Assembly: GCA_031276485.1 (NCBI GenBank) | Contig: JAISMY010000087.1 | Span: 1-36,413, forward strand | Length of the DNA: 36,413 nt | DNA from: Desulfovibrio sp. | GTDB taxonomy: Bacteria; Desulfobacterota; Desulfovibrionia; Desulfovibrionales; Desulfovibrionaceae | Direction of reading: 5' to 3' | In this document: positions 8,245 to 16,210 of the stretch, in pieces | Layout: each line of letters starts with the position of its first letter | Numbering within the stretch: the first letter of the stretch is position 1 | Position numbers and translations under genes: made by a program | The notes under the pieces: generated by a model | Told to the model about the DNA's origin: nothing | The model's database searches: none | The model's input: only the letters and a program-made list of their open reading frames with translations

Positions 8245-9165
8245 TCAGCGCGCCCGCGCCTCAAGGCGCTCGGCCAGTGACTCGACAAAGGACAGCGACT
8301 CAAACAGATTGACTATCTTACTGCTTTCCCCCGCAAAAGGAGGAGTTTTTTCCTCGCGTCCCGCGGAATCGGCGGCTTGGCTCATGCAGCGCGAGAGTTC
8401 CTCCACCCTGGCTTCAAGCGACGGTCTGTCGCCGGCCGGCGCGGCTTGCAGCAATTCCCGGTAAATATCCAGAGCGCCCGCGTAATCCCCCTGTTCGGCC
8501 AGCACTTCGGCCATGGACCTGGTGCGCAGGGAAATGCTTTCATCAGCCTCTTCGCCCTCGTCGACCGCGCCCGCGTCCTCGTCCTGCGCCTGTTCCGGGG
8601 GAGAAAGCAGGGCGCGGGTTTCTCCCTCGCAGGCCGGAACGCCCGCAGCGGCATCGCTCCCGGAGCAGTCCACCGCAGCGCGGCGCATTGATCTCAGGAC
8701 CGGCGCCTCTTCGGACAGGCCGGATTCAAAGGCGTCTGCGTCCGGAGCGCCGGCCTCCCGCAGCACCGCCTGTAATCCCTGCTCTACGATCCCGCTCCAG
8801 TCGATCTCTTTTCCCTGCAGCCCGGCAACAAAAAAGCGCAAGGCCGTCGCCGCGTCCCGCATGCGCGGATCCTCGGCAAAACTTTCGCACCATGCCGACC
8901 AGAAGCCGGGATAGGCGGAAAAAAGACGCGCAAGCGTCTCCGTCTGGGCGGACAATTCCTCATCGACGCCCCGGCGGTATAGAAGCTCGACCAGCAACAG
9001 GCGCGCTTCCACATGGTCCGGATGCCGCAGCAAACCTTGGCGAAGCACGGCTTCGGCCTCAGCGGCCTGTTTGTCCGCCGCGAGCAGTTTCGCCAGGGGA
9101 AAAAAGACCTTCGAGCCGGGTTCCAGTTCAAGAACTTCTTTATACCATTCAATTTTTTGCTTCAT
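8245..9165 (-). CDS. TPR-repeat protein linked to ftsB
   Basis: A 306-residue cytoplasmic tetratricopeptide protein without a signal peptide. TPR-like helical pairs are visible at residues 7-70 (WYKEVLELEPGSKVFFPLAK, AAEAEAVLRQGLLRHPDHVEARLLL) and at 215-245 (MAEVLAEQGDYAGALDIYRELL). They are separated by an acidic, low-complexity middle part (about 140-210). The C-terminal helix KIVNLFESLSFVESLAERLEARAR could be an interaction motif. The start overlaps the end of ftsB by 17 bases, so co-expression with the division gene is likely. A scaffold role in division or envelope assembly is an inference from position alone. Confidence 0.82.
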   Translation of the reverse strand: MKQKIEWYKEVLELEPGSKVFFPLAKLLAADKQAAEAEAVLRQGLLRHPDHVEARLLLVELLYRRGVDEELSAQTETLARLFSAYPGFWSAWCESFAEDPRMRDAATALRFFVAGLQGKEIDWSGIVEQGLQAVLREAGAPDADAFESGLSEEAPVLRSMRRAAVDCSGSDAAAGVPACEGETRALLSPPEQAQDEDAGAVDEGEEADESISLRTRSMAEVLAEQGDYAGALDIYRELLQAAPAGDRPSLEARVEELSRCMSQAADSAGREEKTPPFAGESSKIVNLFESLSFVESLAERLEARAR

Positions 9166-9475
9166 TTACCGGCACTCCGGAAAGATCATCAACGCTTTCC
9201 GAGGGAAATATGTACAGTATTTCATTCCCGCGAACAAAGTTAAGGCGGTTGCGTATCGTTTTTTCAATATATTTTGCATCGGACTGCAACAGGCGTATTT
9301 CCCTGCTGAGTTCCAGATTTTGTTCTCCGGCCGCTGTGATGCGGTTTTCCAGAACCTCGCAGCGGGTGCGCAGCTCCATGTAGGCGATTGCCCCGCTCTT
9401 ACCCCAAACGAGATTGTAGCAAAGCACAAGATTAAGCAGCAGGGAAGCGGCAAGCGCCACACGATGCGCAAGCAT
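9149..9475 (-). CDS. ftsB: FtsB/DivIC-family septum formation initiator
   Basis: Small bitopic division protein of 108 residues. A short cytoplasmic N-terminus is followed by one membrane helix (about 5-24, VALAASLLLNLVLCYNLVW), a coiled coil (about 30-72, heptad-like LRTRCEVLENRITAAGEQNLELSREIRLLQ) and a short tail IRNRLNFVRGNEILYIFP. That tail is the typical end of FtsB/DivIC proteins, which link FtsL and FtsQ in the divisome. The start ATG shares one base with the preceding stop (TAATG). The topology and tail motif make the family assignment sound; orthology to FtsB rather than another DivIC-like protein is inferred. Confidence 0.85.
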   Translation of the reverse strand: MLAHRVALAASLLLNLVLCYNLVWGKSGAIAYMELRTRCEVLENRITAAGEQNLELSREIRLLQSDAKYIEKTIRNRLNFVRGNEILYIFPSESVDDLSGVPVNEAKN

Positions 9476-9747
9476 TACTGCAAAAGCCTTTTTTCCGAAA
9501 CATGGCCGAAATCGGCGTTGTCCAACGTATCTTTGAGTTCAGAGAGGAAACGCCCGGTAGCCGCCTCTATCCGACAGACGTCCTGTTCGTCGACGCTGAC
9601 GTGCTCAAGACGCGCCACCACTTTCTTGAGAACCGAAAATTCGTTCTGCAGCGCCGGTCCGAGGTGCGTACGGTCGAGGTCGTTTTCAAGTTCCAGAATG
9701 GTAACAAGGCAGTTGCGCAGGCGACTGTCCAAATGGCCGATATTCAT
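9475..9747 (-). CDS. Small helical protein of unknown function in pgsA-ftsB cluster
   Basis: A 90-residue soluble, mainly helical protein (MNIGHLDSRLRNCLVTILEL...) with no signal peptide, membrane helix or recognised motif. Its start overlaps the pgsA stop (ATGA) and its stop overlaps the ftsB start (TAATG). It is therefore locked between two real genes by translational coupling, which is strong support that it is expressed. An amphipathic helix pattern over 12-75 (LENDLDRTHLG, EFSVLKKVVARLEHV, FLSELKDTL) suggests a helical bundle or coiled coil. A role in division or membrane biology is only implied by the neighbours. Confidence 0.8.
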   Translation of the reverse strand: MNIGHLDSRLRNCLVTILELENDLDRTHLGPALQNEFSVLKKVVARLEHVSVDEQDVCRIEAATGRFLSELKDTLDNADFGHVSEKRLLQ

Positions 9748-10322
9748 GGCAACCCGTTGTCCTGCAGCGGACCGGCGGGTTTTCTTTCCCGCTCCCGGCA
9801 GAAAGTTCTGAAGTAGTTATATCCGGAAAACAATGTCAGTGCCAGTGAAAAGTACAGGACAAGCATGCCGATGTCGTGTACGGGGATACCAAGCAGATCA
9901 TAGTGCAACAGCAGCATATCGACGGCGACAATCTGCAGCACCGTCTTGAATTTGCCGTGCCTGTCGGCGGCTATGACTTCTCCCTCATGGGCGGCCGCGG
10001 CCCGCAAGCCCGTCACCAGCGTGTCGCGTCCGATGATGAGCACGGCTATCCAGCCGGGAACCCACGTGTTGTGCACGAGCATTATCAAGGCGGAATTGAC
10101 CAGGATTTTATCGGCCAGCGGGTCGAGAAATTTGCCCAAACTGGTAATTTGATTTGTCTTTCTTGCAAGCCGCCCGTCCAGAAGGTCGGTAAACCCGGCG
10201 GCGGCGAAAAGCAGGGCGGCGACAAAACACGTCCATCTGCCGGGAAACAGCAGCAGAACGACGATGACGGGCACTATCGCCATGCGGCTGATAGTCAGCC
10301 GGGTGGGAAGGTTGAACTGCAT
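9744..10322 (-). CDS. pgsA: CDP-diacylglycerol-glycerol-3-phosphate 3-phosphatidyltransferase
   Basis: Inner-membrane enzyme that makes phosphatidylglycerophosphate, the committed step to phosphatidylglycerol and cardiolipin. The 192 residues hold the complete CDP-alcohol phosphotransferase motif D-G-x2-A-R-x8-G-x3-D-x3-D (D49, G50, A53, R54, G63, D67, D71) and about five to six membrane helices. The N-terminal NLPTRLTISRM is characteristic of PgsA. ATG 10322 is used; GGGGAT lies eight bases upstream. The next gene starts inside its stop codon (ATGA). The 275 bases upstream contain tandem repeats described separately, so the promoter lies there or in mrp. Confidence 0.93.
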   Translation of the reverse strand: MQFNLPTRLTISRMAIVPVIVVLLLFPGRWTCFVAALLFAAAGFTDLLDGRLARKTNQITSLGKFLDPLADKILVNSALIMLVHNTWVPGWIAVLIIGRDTLVTGLRAAAAHEGEVIAADRHGKFKTVLQIVAVDMLLLHYDLLGIPVHDIGMLVLYFSLALTLFSGYNYFRTFCRERERKPAGPLQDNGLP

Positions 10323-10364
10323 CACGGCATATCCCCGCACCGGACCGCGGCTATGGCTGGGCTG

Positions 10365-10398
10365 ATTACGGCACTACGGGCATTACGGCACTACGGGC
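10365..10398 (+). repeat. Perfect tandem 17-bp repeat (two units)
   Basis: ATTACGGCACTACGGGC occurs twice back to back (10365-10381 and 10382-10398), about 45 bases upstream of pgsA. Perfect adjacent copies suggest recent slippage or a paired protein-binding site in the pgsA leader. Confidence 0.85.
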
Positions 10399-10476
10399 CG
10401 TGTTTTGTCGCATACGTGCTGCTATACACCTTCGCCGCGAATCGCGCAATGCCGAAAATACAGCCCTCGCCTTGCC

Positions 10477-10585
10477 TGTGCTGCAACATTCGACACAGCC
10501 CGCAACATTGCGGCATGGTTATCCGGAAGCGAATCCCGTATTCTGCGTGTGCTGCAGCATTCGACACAGTCCGCAACATTGCGGC
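10477..10585 (+). repeat. Pair of 38-bp direct repeats with internal palindromes
   Basis: Copies at 10477-10514 and 10548-10585 match at 36 of 38 positions. Each holds TGTG...CACA arms and the palindrome CCGCAA-CA-TTGCGG. They lie between mrp (start of its downstream region) and pgsA. They may be twin terminators for mrp, or a REP-type pair. Confidence 0.8.
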
Positions 10586-10597
10586 GCCGGCGCGTCG

Positions 10598-11611
10598 TCA
10601 CTGCCGGCGCGCGGCAAAGTCGACGGCCGCGCCCGCGCGGCAGCGCGCGTCCACTTCGGCGGCCAGCGCCGCGAAAGCGCGCTTGGCCGCGCCGTCGCCG
10701 TCCGCCGCGGCCAGGGGCAGGCCCAGGTCGGCACTCAGCACCGCGGCCGGATCCAAAGGAATTTCCCCGAGGAAAGGGATGCCGTATTCTTCCGCCAGCA
10801 GTCTGCCGCCGCCTTTTTTGAAAAGCCGGATATCGCCGCCGCAGTGCGGACAGCTCAGTCCGCTCATGTTCTCCGTCAGCCCCAGAATTTTTCCCCCCGC
10901 CGTCTTCAGAAAACTCAAGGCCCTGCGCACGTCGGCCAGGGAAATTTCCTGCGGCGTGGTCACCATCACGGCAAGGATGTCGGGTACGGCTTTCAGTACG
11001 GTCAGGTGTTCATCTCCTGTTCCGGGCGGGGAATCGACAATCAGGTAATCAAGCGCCCCCCACTCGACGCCTTTGATGAAACGCAGGACGGCGGCGGATT
11101 TTTTCGGTCCGCGCCAGATGACCGCCCTGTCTCTGTCCTGAAGCAAGGCGGCCATGGAAATAAAATGCAGGTTCGGCATGAATTCGGCCGGCAACAGTTT
11201 GCCGCTTGCTTCATCCACGCCCACGGCGCCGGGGCGGCTGCCGAGCAGGCCCGCCACGCTCGGCCCGTGCAGGTCCGCGTCCACAATGCCGGTCCTGTAC
11301 CCCGCAAGGGCCAGGGCGGCCGCCACATTGACGGCCACAGAGCTTTTTCCGACCCCTCCCTTGCCGCTCATCACGAACAGCTTATGCGCGACCGCCTGAA
11401 GCGGCGGAGAAAATCCGCCCCCCCGCAGTTCCCGGCCGGGCCGTTCCGGCCCGCGCAGTTCCGTCCGCTCCGGCCGCCGGAAAACAGCGCTCGGAACCTG
11501 CGCAAAGCCGTCCTCATCCGCCTTTGCGCAGGCAGCGCAGGACGCGGCGGCGCAACCGGGTTTCCTCCCGTCCGCCGCACACTGTTCCGCCCCGCAGCTC
11601 GCCTGTTTCAT
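10598..11611 (-). CDS. Mrp/NBP35-family Fe-S cluster carrier ATPase
   Basis: P-loop ATPase that binds and hands over Fe-S clusters as a dimer. The 337 residues include the deviant Walker A motif MSGKGGVGKS (81-90), DADLHGPS (111-118), VDSPPGTGDEH (192-202) and the bridging-cluster pair C254-x2-C257 (CPHC). Before the P-loop is an unusual ~75-residue extension with five cysteines within the first 28 residues (C6, C11, C20, C25, C28). This recalls, but does not match, the N-terminal ferredoxin-like motif of NBP35. ATG 11611 is preceded by AAAAGGAAG. It follows pcm after 46 bases and is probably in the nadB-pcm-mrp operon. It could supply the [4Fe-4S] cluster of NadA, but this is inference. Confidence 0.92.
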   Translation of the reverse strand: MKQASCGAEQCAADGRKPGCAAASCAACAKADEDGFAQVPSAVFRRPERTELRGPERPGRELRGGGFSPPLQAVAHKLFVMSGKGGVGKSSVAVNVAAALALAGYRTGIVDADLHGPSVAGLLGSRPGAVGVDEASGKLLPAEFMPNLHFISMAALLQDRDRAVIWRGPKKSAAVLRFIKGVEWGALDYLIVDSPPGTGDEHLTVLKAVPDILAVMVTTPQEISLADVRRALSFLKTAGGKILGLTENMSGLSCPHCGGDIRLFKKGGGRLLAEEYGIPFLGEIPLDPAAVLSADLGLPLAAADGDGAAKRAFAALAAEVDARCRAGAAVDFAARRQ

Positions 11612-11657
11612 CAAAGCTTCCTTTTCCGTGCCGCGACATTCTGCCGATGATGCGGCA

Positions 11658-12323
11658 CTACTTCCATCCGTGTGCGCCTTTGAGGTCCACAAAGGCAACG
11701 GCGGCGTTGTCTTCGCGCGTCACAACGCCCCGTTCCCTGCGCAGCACCGCGAGCCGCTGATTCCTGCCCCGGCCGCCTACGGGAATCACCATGCGGCCGG
11801 GGTCGGCGAGCTGCCCGACCAGGGGCGCCGGCACCTCGGGACCGCCCGCCGTCACAATAATTCTGTCGAAGGGTCCGGCTTCCGGCCAACCCTCGGTGCC
11901 GTCGGCCAGTTTGAGCCGCACGGAGCGGCAACGCAAGCGCACCAGCAGCTTGCCGGCGTTTGCGTACAGTTCCGGCAGGCGTTCCACCGAATACACGGAC
12001 AGACCCATTGCACAGAGCACCGCCGCCTGGTAGCCGGACCCCGTGCCTATTTCCAGCACGCTCATGCCCGGCGACGCCTGCAGCAGCGAGGACATAAGGC
12101 CCACGATATACGGCTGGGAAATGGTCTGGCCGCAGGCTATGGGCAGGGGGATATTTTCATAGGCCTGGGCATACAGGGCGTCTTCCACGAACAGGTGGCG
12201 GGGTACCTTGCGCATGGCGGCGAGCACGGCCGGGTCGTCGACTCCCTGACCCTCGACGGTCTTTACCATGCGCTCGCGGCTTATCCTGAACCTGTCCACT
12301 CCCTGTCCTCCGCAGTCCGGCAT
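11658..12323 (-). CDS. pcm: Protein-L-isoaspartate O-methyltransferase
   Basis: Repairs isomerised aspartyl residues in aged proteins using S-adenosylmethionine. The 221 residues show the PCMT signature: VPRHLFV near 40-46, the conserved [13 protein letters not shown] (62-74), SAM motif [14 protein letters not shown] (89-101), and [19 protein letters not shown] followed by PVGG. The start ATG shares a base with the nadB stop (TAATG), so I place it at 12323; the longer open frame to 12398 would overlap nadB and lacks support. Coupling of a protein-repair enzyme to aspartate oxidase is unusual but may simply reflect operon packing. Confidence 0.93.
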   Translation of the reverse strand: MPDCGGQGVDRFRISRERMVKTVEGQGVDDPAVLAAMRKVPRHLFVEDALYAQAYENIPLPIACGQTISQPYIVGLMSSLLQASPGMSVLEIGTGSGYQAAVLCAMGLSVYSVERLPELYANAGKLLVRLRCRSVRLKLADGTEGWPEAGPFDRIIVTAGGPEVPAPLVGQLADPGRMVIPVGGRGRNQRLAVLRRERGVVTREDNAAVAFVDLKGAHGWK

Positions 12324-13903
12324 TACACCCGGTGATGGCAGCCGATGTCCTTTGTATTGCGCAAGGCGGCCTGCGTTATCAAATAGGCCGTTTCGCACCC
12401 GTGGAAAAGGTCGAGCACGTCGCGGGACAAGGGCGTGCTTTTATAAAATTCGTGAATGTGGCGGGAAAGGTCGCGCAGTTCGTCAAAAGCGCGGGCAAGG
12501 CGCGGGCCCGTGCGCGTTATGCCCACGTAGTTCCACATGGTGTTGCGTATGGTGGCCCAGTCCTGGGCGATGAGGGCCGGGTCGTCGTTGCGCTCGTCCC
12601 CCTGCATCTTCCAGTCCTCAATGTCGTCGTACAGGGGGTCGTTCCGATCCAGACCCGCCTCGACGCGGGCCGCTATGTCGTCCCCGGCCGACCTGCCCCA
12701 GAGCAGGGCTTCCAGCAGGGAGGTGCTGGCCAGACGGTTGGCCCCGTGTACGCCGGTGCAGGCGCATTCGCCCACGGCATACAGGCGGTCCAGGCCGGAG
12801 CGTCCCTTGAGGTCCACGAGAATGCCCCCGCAAAAATAATGGGCGGCGGGGACCACGGGTATGGGTTCCGTGCGGATGTCTATGCCGCGCTCAAGGCAAT
12901 TCTGCAGGACGGTCGGGAAACGCTTCCCAAGATCGTGCCTGACCCCGCCGAGGTCCAGAAACACGCACGGGTCGCCGCTGCGCAGCAGCACGTCCACAAT
13001 GGAACGCGACACGATATCGCGTGGAGCGAGGTCGCCGCGGGGGTCGTAACGCGCCATAAAATAATCGTCCTTGCCCGCGAACAGGCGCGCGCCTTCGCCG
13101 CGCAAGGCTTCGGTGATGAGAAAGCGGCGCGGCTCCGGATAAAAGAGGGTGGTCGGGTGGAACTGCATGAATTCCATGTTCATGAGCCGCACCACGGCCC
13201 GGCCGGCCATGCTGATGCCCGCGCCGGTCGCCGCGCGGGAATTGGAAGTGTGCAGGTAAACCTGCCCGGCTCCCCCCGCGGCCAGCACCGTGATGTCGGC
13301 CCGCATGGTTTCCACGATGCCCGTAGCCTCGTTCAGCACATAGGCTCCGCAACAGCGGTTTGCCAGCTGGTAGCGGTAGGTCGTGCCTCGGCTGTGGTGG
13401 TGCGAGGTCAAAAGGTCCACGGCCGAGCATCCTTCGCGCAGGTCGATGCAGGGGTTGTCGCGCACGGCCCGCCCGACGCATTCCATAATGCTGCGGCCGG
13501 TGTGGTCGGCGCAGTGCAGGATGCGCGCCGCGGAATGTCCGGCCTCACGCGTCAGATCCCGGCGGGAGGCGTCTATGCGGTCGAACGGCACGTCCAGGCG
13601 GTCTATGAGGATCTCGTCGACGGCGTCAGGGCCTTCCCCGGCCAGAAATTTCACGGCAGCGGGGTTATTGATGCGGTGTCCCGCCGTCATGATGTCTTCT
13701 TCAAGGCGCGCCGCATCGTTCCCGTCGCAGGCGCGATAGATTATGCCGCCCTGGGCCAGGACGGAATTGGGCGGGTGGTCTTCGCTGCCCGAAGACAGAA
13801 GCGCGACCCTGATGCCCCGGTCGGCGAGGCGCAGGGCGGCAATGCAGCCGGCCAGGCCCGCCCCGACGATCAGCACGGCGTGTCGACTTTTTTCAGTCTG
13901 CAT
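12323..13903 (-). CDS. nadB: L-aspartate oxidase
   Basis: FAD enzyme that oxidises L-aspartate to iminoaspartate, the first step of de novo NAD synthesis; in anaerobes fumarate replaces oxygen as acceptor. The 526 residues have the Rossmann FAD motif GAGLAG (14-19), the covering segment NSVLAQGGI (46-54), the [12 protein letters not shown] and [13 protein letters not shown] active-site motifs, the GGI segment and [18 protein letters not shown] near the C-terminal FAD site. No obvious defects are seen. The gene is separated from nadA by 232 bases containing two hairpin repeats, but it is in the same direction and probably the same regulon. It is followed by pcm with a one-base overlap. Confidence 0.96.
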   Translation of the reverse strand: MQTEKSRHAVLIVGAGLAGCIAALRLADRGIRVALLSSGSEDHPPNSVLAQGGIIYRACDGNDAARLEEDIMTAGHRINNPAAVKFLAGEGPDAVDEILIDRLDVPFDRIDASRRDLTREAGHSAARILHCADHTGRSIMECVGRAVRDNPCIDLREGCSAVDLLTSHHHSRGTTYRYQLANRCCGAYVLNEATGIVETMRADITVLAAGGAGQVYLHTSNSRAATGAGISMAGRAVVRLMNMEFMQFHPTTLFYPEPRRFLITEALRGEGARLFAGKDDYFMARYDPRGDLAPRDIVSRSIVDVLLRSGDPCVFLDLGGVRHDLGKRFPTVLQNCLERGIDIRTEPIPVVPAAHYFCGGILVDLKGRSGLDRLYAVGECACTGVHGANRLASTSLLEALLWGRSAGDDIAARVEAGLDRNDPLYDDIEDWKMQGDERNDDPALIAQDWATIRNTMWNYVGITRTGPRLARAFDELRDLSRHIHEFYKSTPLSRDVLDLFHGCETAYLITQAALRNTKDIGCHHRV

Positions 13904-14038
13904 TTCGACTCCGATCGGGAAGAAGGAGAGGGTCCGGGGGGAATCGTTTCTCCGGGAAAATGCTCAAACGTTCGTCCCTGCGCCTGCGCAGGCCGAGGGT
14001 CCGGGGCAGCGGACACAGGCTCTGCGCAACGTCCGTGT

Positions 14039-14132
14039 CGTGACCTTCTGCGAAGGCCGTGAACGCAAAATAGGATACTGCCCTGCTCCAGCCGGATCGC
14101 GGCCGTGCCGTGACCTTCTGCAAAGGCCGCGA
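14039..14132 (-). repeat. Two 24-bp hairpin repeats between nadA and nadB
   Basis: The copies at 14039-14062 and 14109-14132 differ at two positions. Each carries a CCTTC-TGC-GAAGG type stem-loop (the second with one change). The second ends 4 bases after the nadA stop. They may attenuate or stabilise the nadA message, and interrupt an otherwise tight nad cluster. Confidence 0.7.
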
Positions 14133-14135
14133 CCC

Positions 14136-15269
14136 CTACGCGCACCGCTCCAGCATGCGTTCAAGGGCGGCGCGCGCGGGCGCCTGCAGTTCGCTTTTTA
14201 TCCGGACTCTGCAAGGTGATTCTTCTCCGGCGTCTTCCGCACGGCTCAGGGCTTCCAGCGCGGCGCACAGGGAGTCTTCCGTAGTCTGGGCCATGTGCGT
14301 ACATGCGCTTTCAACGAGAGGAAGCACGGTCAGTCTTTCCGCGTGCCGGCGCGCAAGGCGTTCCACGAGGTTGATTTCCGTGCCTATCCCGAGGACGGCG
14401 TTGTCCGGGGCTTCGTTGACGTAACGGATGATGAAGGCGGTGGATCCCACCGCGTCCGCCGCTGCCGCCACGGCCGGAACGCATTCCGGGTGTACGGCGA
14501 CGGTCGCGCCCGGATGCTCCGCGCGCAGTCTTTCCACCTGGCGCAGGTTGAAGCGCGTGTGTATGGAGCAAAAGCCGGGCCAGAGAAGCAGACGGGCCCT
14601 GTCCGCGGCGGCCGTGTCCAGTTCCTCCGCTCCCCGGACTATGCGCAGGATATGCCGGTCCCGCTCCGGCAGGCCGAGCGCATCGGCGGTATTGCCGCCT
14701 AGATTTTTGTCGGGCAGAAAAAGAACGGCATCGCCTTCCCGCAACGCCCACTCCAGCATCGTCCCGGCATTGGCCGAGGTGCAGACCGCGCCGCCGAACC
14801 CGCCGGCGACGGCTTTTACTCCCAGGGTGGAGTTCACGTAGGCCAGGGGGATGACCTTGCGCCCGTTGCGGGTCAGTGTCTTCATCACCCCGCGCAGCAG
14901 CGCGGCGGGCGACATGAGGGCCATGCTGCATTCAGCCGAAGGTTCGGGCAGGTGTACCTGCACGCCCTGCGCGGCGAGCAGCGCGGCCGATTCAGCCATG
15001 AAATACACCCCGCAAAACATGATGTGCCGCGTTTCCAGCGTCGCGCAACGGCGGGCCAGTTCGAGGGAATCCCCGCACAGGCCGCAGTGTGCGACCACCT
15101 CGTCGGCCTGGTAATGATGCCCGACCACGGTTAAATCGGCTCCGTAGCGGGCGCGCAGTTCTTCTATCCTGTCGCCGACGCTCCGCGCGGCGGCCCGCGG
15201 CGTTTCCATCCTGTCGCCGGCGTCCCGTCCCGGTGCGGCGGTTGTGGGCATGACGGTCCGCGAATGCAT
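14136..15269 (-). CDS. nadA: Quinolinate synthase
   Basis: [4Fe-4S] enzyme that condenses iminoaspartate with dihydroxyacetone phosphate to quinolinate. The 377 residues include VVGHHYQ (48-53), FCGVYFMAESA with C86, VNSTLGVKA, VCTSANAG, FLPDKNLGGNTA, WPGFCSIHTRF, HPECVPAV and ESACTHMAQTTEDSL, which together provide the three cluster cysteines and substrate site. ATG 15269 overlaps the nadC stop by one base (TGATG), fixing the start by coupling; a ~25-residue basic N-terminal stretch precedes the conserved region. The enzyme is oxygen-sensitive, in keeping with an anaerobe. Confidence 0.96.
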   Translation of the reverse strand: MHSRTVMPTTAAPGRDAGDRMETPRAAARSVGDRIEELRARYGADLTVVGHHYQADEVVAHCGLCGDSLELARRCATLETRHIMFCGVYFMAESAALLAAQGVQVHLPEPSAECSMALMSPAALLRGVMKTLTRNGRKVIPLAYVNSTLGVKAVAGGFGGAVCTSANAGTMLEWALREGDAVLFLPDKNLGGNTADALGLPERDRHILRIVRGAEELDTAAADRARLLLWPGFCSIHTRFNLRQVERLRAEHPGATVAVHPECVPAVAAAADAVGSTAFIIRYVNEAPDNAVLGIGTEINLVERLARRHAERLTVLPLVESACTHMAQTTEDSLCAALEALSRAEDAGEESPCRVRIKSELQAPARAALERMLERCA

Positions 15270-16210
15270 CAGAAAGCGCCTGCCGGCTGTGGAGTGGAAC
15301 TTCCGGCTCCCGGTGGAGTGGAACTTCGGGATATCCGCATGCTGAAATCGGCGGCGGGCGCGGAATGCGTGATGCGGCCCACCGAGATGAAATCCGCCTT
15401 GCGCTTGCTTCCGGCCGCGGCAAAGTTTCTGATGTTGTCCAAGGTGATGCCTCCGCTTATTTCAATTTCCACATGGAGAGGAAGCATATCAAGGGTGTTC
15501 CCTACCATTTCGGGGCTCATGTTATCAAGCATGATGCGCGAGACGCCGCAGGCCGCGGCTTCCAGGGCCTCCGTGCAGGTCCGGCATTCGACTTCCACAG
15601 GCGCGCCCGCGGGGAGATGCGCGCGCAGGCGTTGCACGGCGGGGGTGATGCCGCCGGCGGCTTCAATGTGGGTATCCTTGAGCATGGGCAGTTCACCGAG
15701 TGTTTTACGATGGTTGCGACCTCCGCCCGCCTGCACGGCGTACTTGTCCGGATAACGCAGACCCGGCGCGGTTTTGCGCGTGTCCAGAAGCTGCACGCCC
15801 GTGCCTTCAAGCGCGTTTGCATACTTGCGCGTCAACGCTGCCGCTCCGGAAAGCCGGCACAAAAAATTCAGGATAACGCGCTCCGCCCGCAGGATGACGC
15901 GGGCGCTCCCCGCAACGGTAGCCGCCACTGCACCCGCGCGCAGGCAATCGCCGTCTTCGGCGCAGGCCGTTACTTCCCATGCGCCGGGTTCCAGCGCGGC
16001 CGTTTCGGCAAGGATGACCGGCACCAGAGGCAGTCCGGCAAGCACAGTGTCCTCTTTGGCGACTATCTCTGCGTACAGCCCGGCGCGGGCATCGAACACA
16101 GCGTTTGCGGCAACGTCCGCGCCGTCTTCCGCCAGGGCTTCCCTGACGGCCCGCATGAGATGCGCGCGGGCCGGACCGGTAAAAAAAACGTCGAATGCTG
16201 CTTTCGGCAT
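15269..16210 (-). CDS. nadC: Nicotinate-nucleotide pyrophosphorylase (carboxylating)
   Basis: Converts quinolinate and PRPP to nicotinate mononucleotide, the third de novo NAD step. The 313 residues show the family core LNFLCRLSGAAALT, DTRKTAPGLRYPDKYAV, GGGRNHRKTL, VEVECRT, MLDNMSPE and ISGGITLDNIRNFAAAG. The normal end of the family is near ADFSMRI; here about 22 further residues (SRSSTPPGAGSSTPQ...) come from a duplicated GTGGAGTGGAACTTC segment (15289-15303 and 15313-15327). The tail is therefore probably a recent, non-functional extension. It is first in the nadC-nadA pair; the divergent 389-base region toward mgtE should contain its promoter. Confidence 0.95.
   Translation of the reverse strand: MPKAAFDVFFTGPARAHLMRAVREALAEDGADVAANAVFDARAGLYAEIVAKEDTVLAGLPLVPVILAETAALEPGAWEVTACAEDGDCLRAGAVAATVAGSARVILRAERVILNFLCRLSGAAALTRKYANALEGTGVQLLDTRKTAPGLRYPDKYAVQAGGGRNHRKTLGELPMLKDTHIEAAGGITPAVQRLRAHLPAGAPVEVECRTCTEALEAAACGVSRIMLDNMSPEMVGNTLDMLPLHVEIEISGGITLDNIRNFAAAGSKRKADFISVGRITHSAPAADFSMRISRSSTPPGAGSSTPQPAGAF

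Noticed and set aside
10365-10585. CRISPR-like array
   Set aside because: Only two units of each repeat type, unequal spacing, no cas genes.
10400-11650. A 416-codon plus-strand frame opposite mrp
   Set aside because: It is a shadow of mrp; the sequence is low complexity and runs through the intergenic repeats.
12332-14062. A 576-codon plus-strand open frame opposite nadB
   Set aside because: It is the antisense shadow of a firmly identified nadB in G+C-rich DNA and has no family features or ribosome-binding site.
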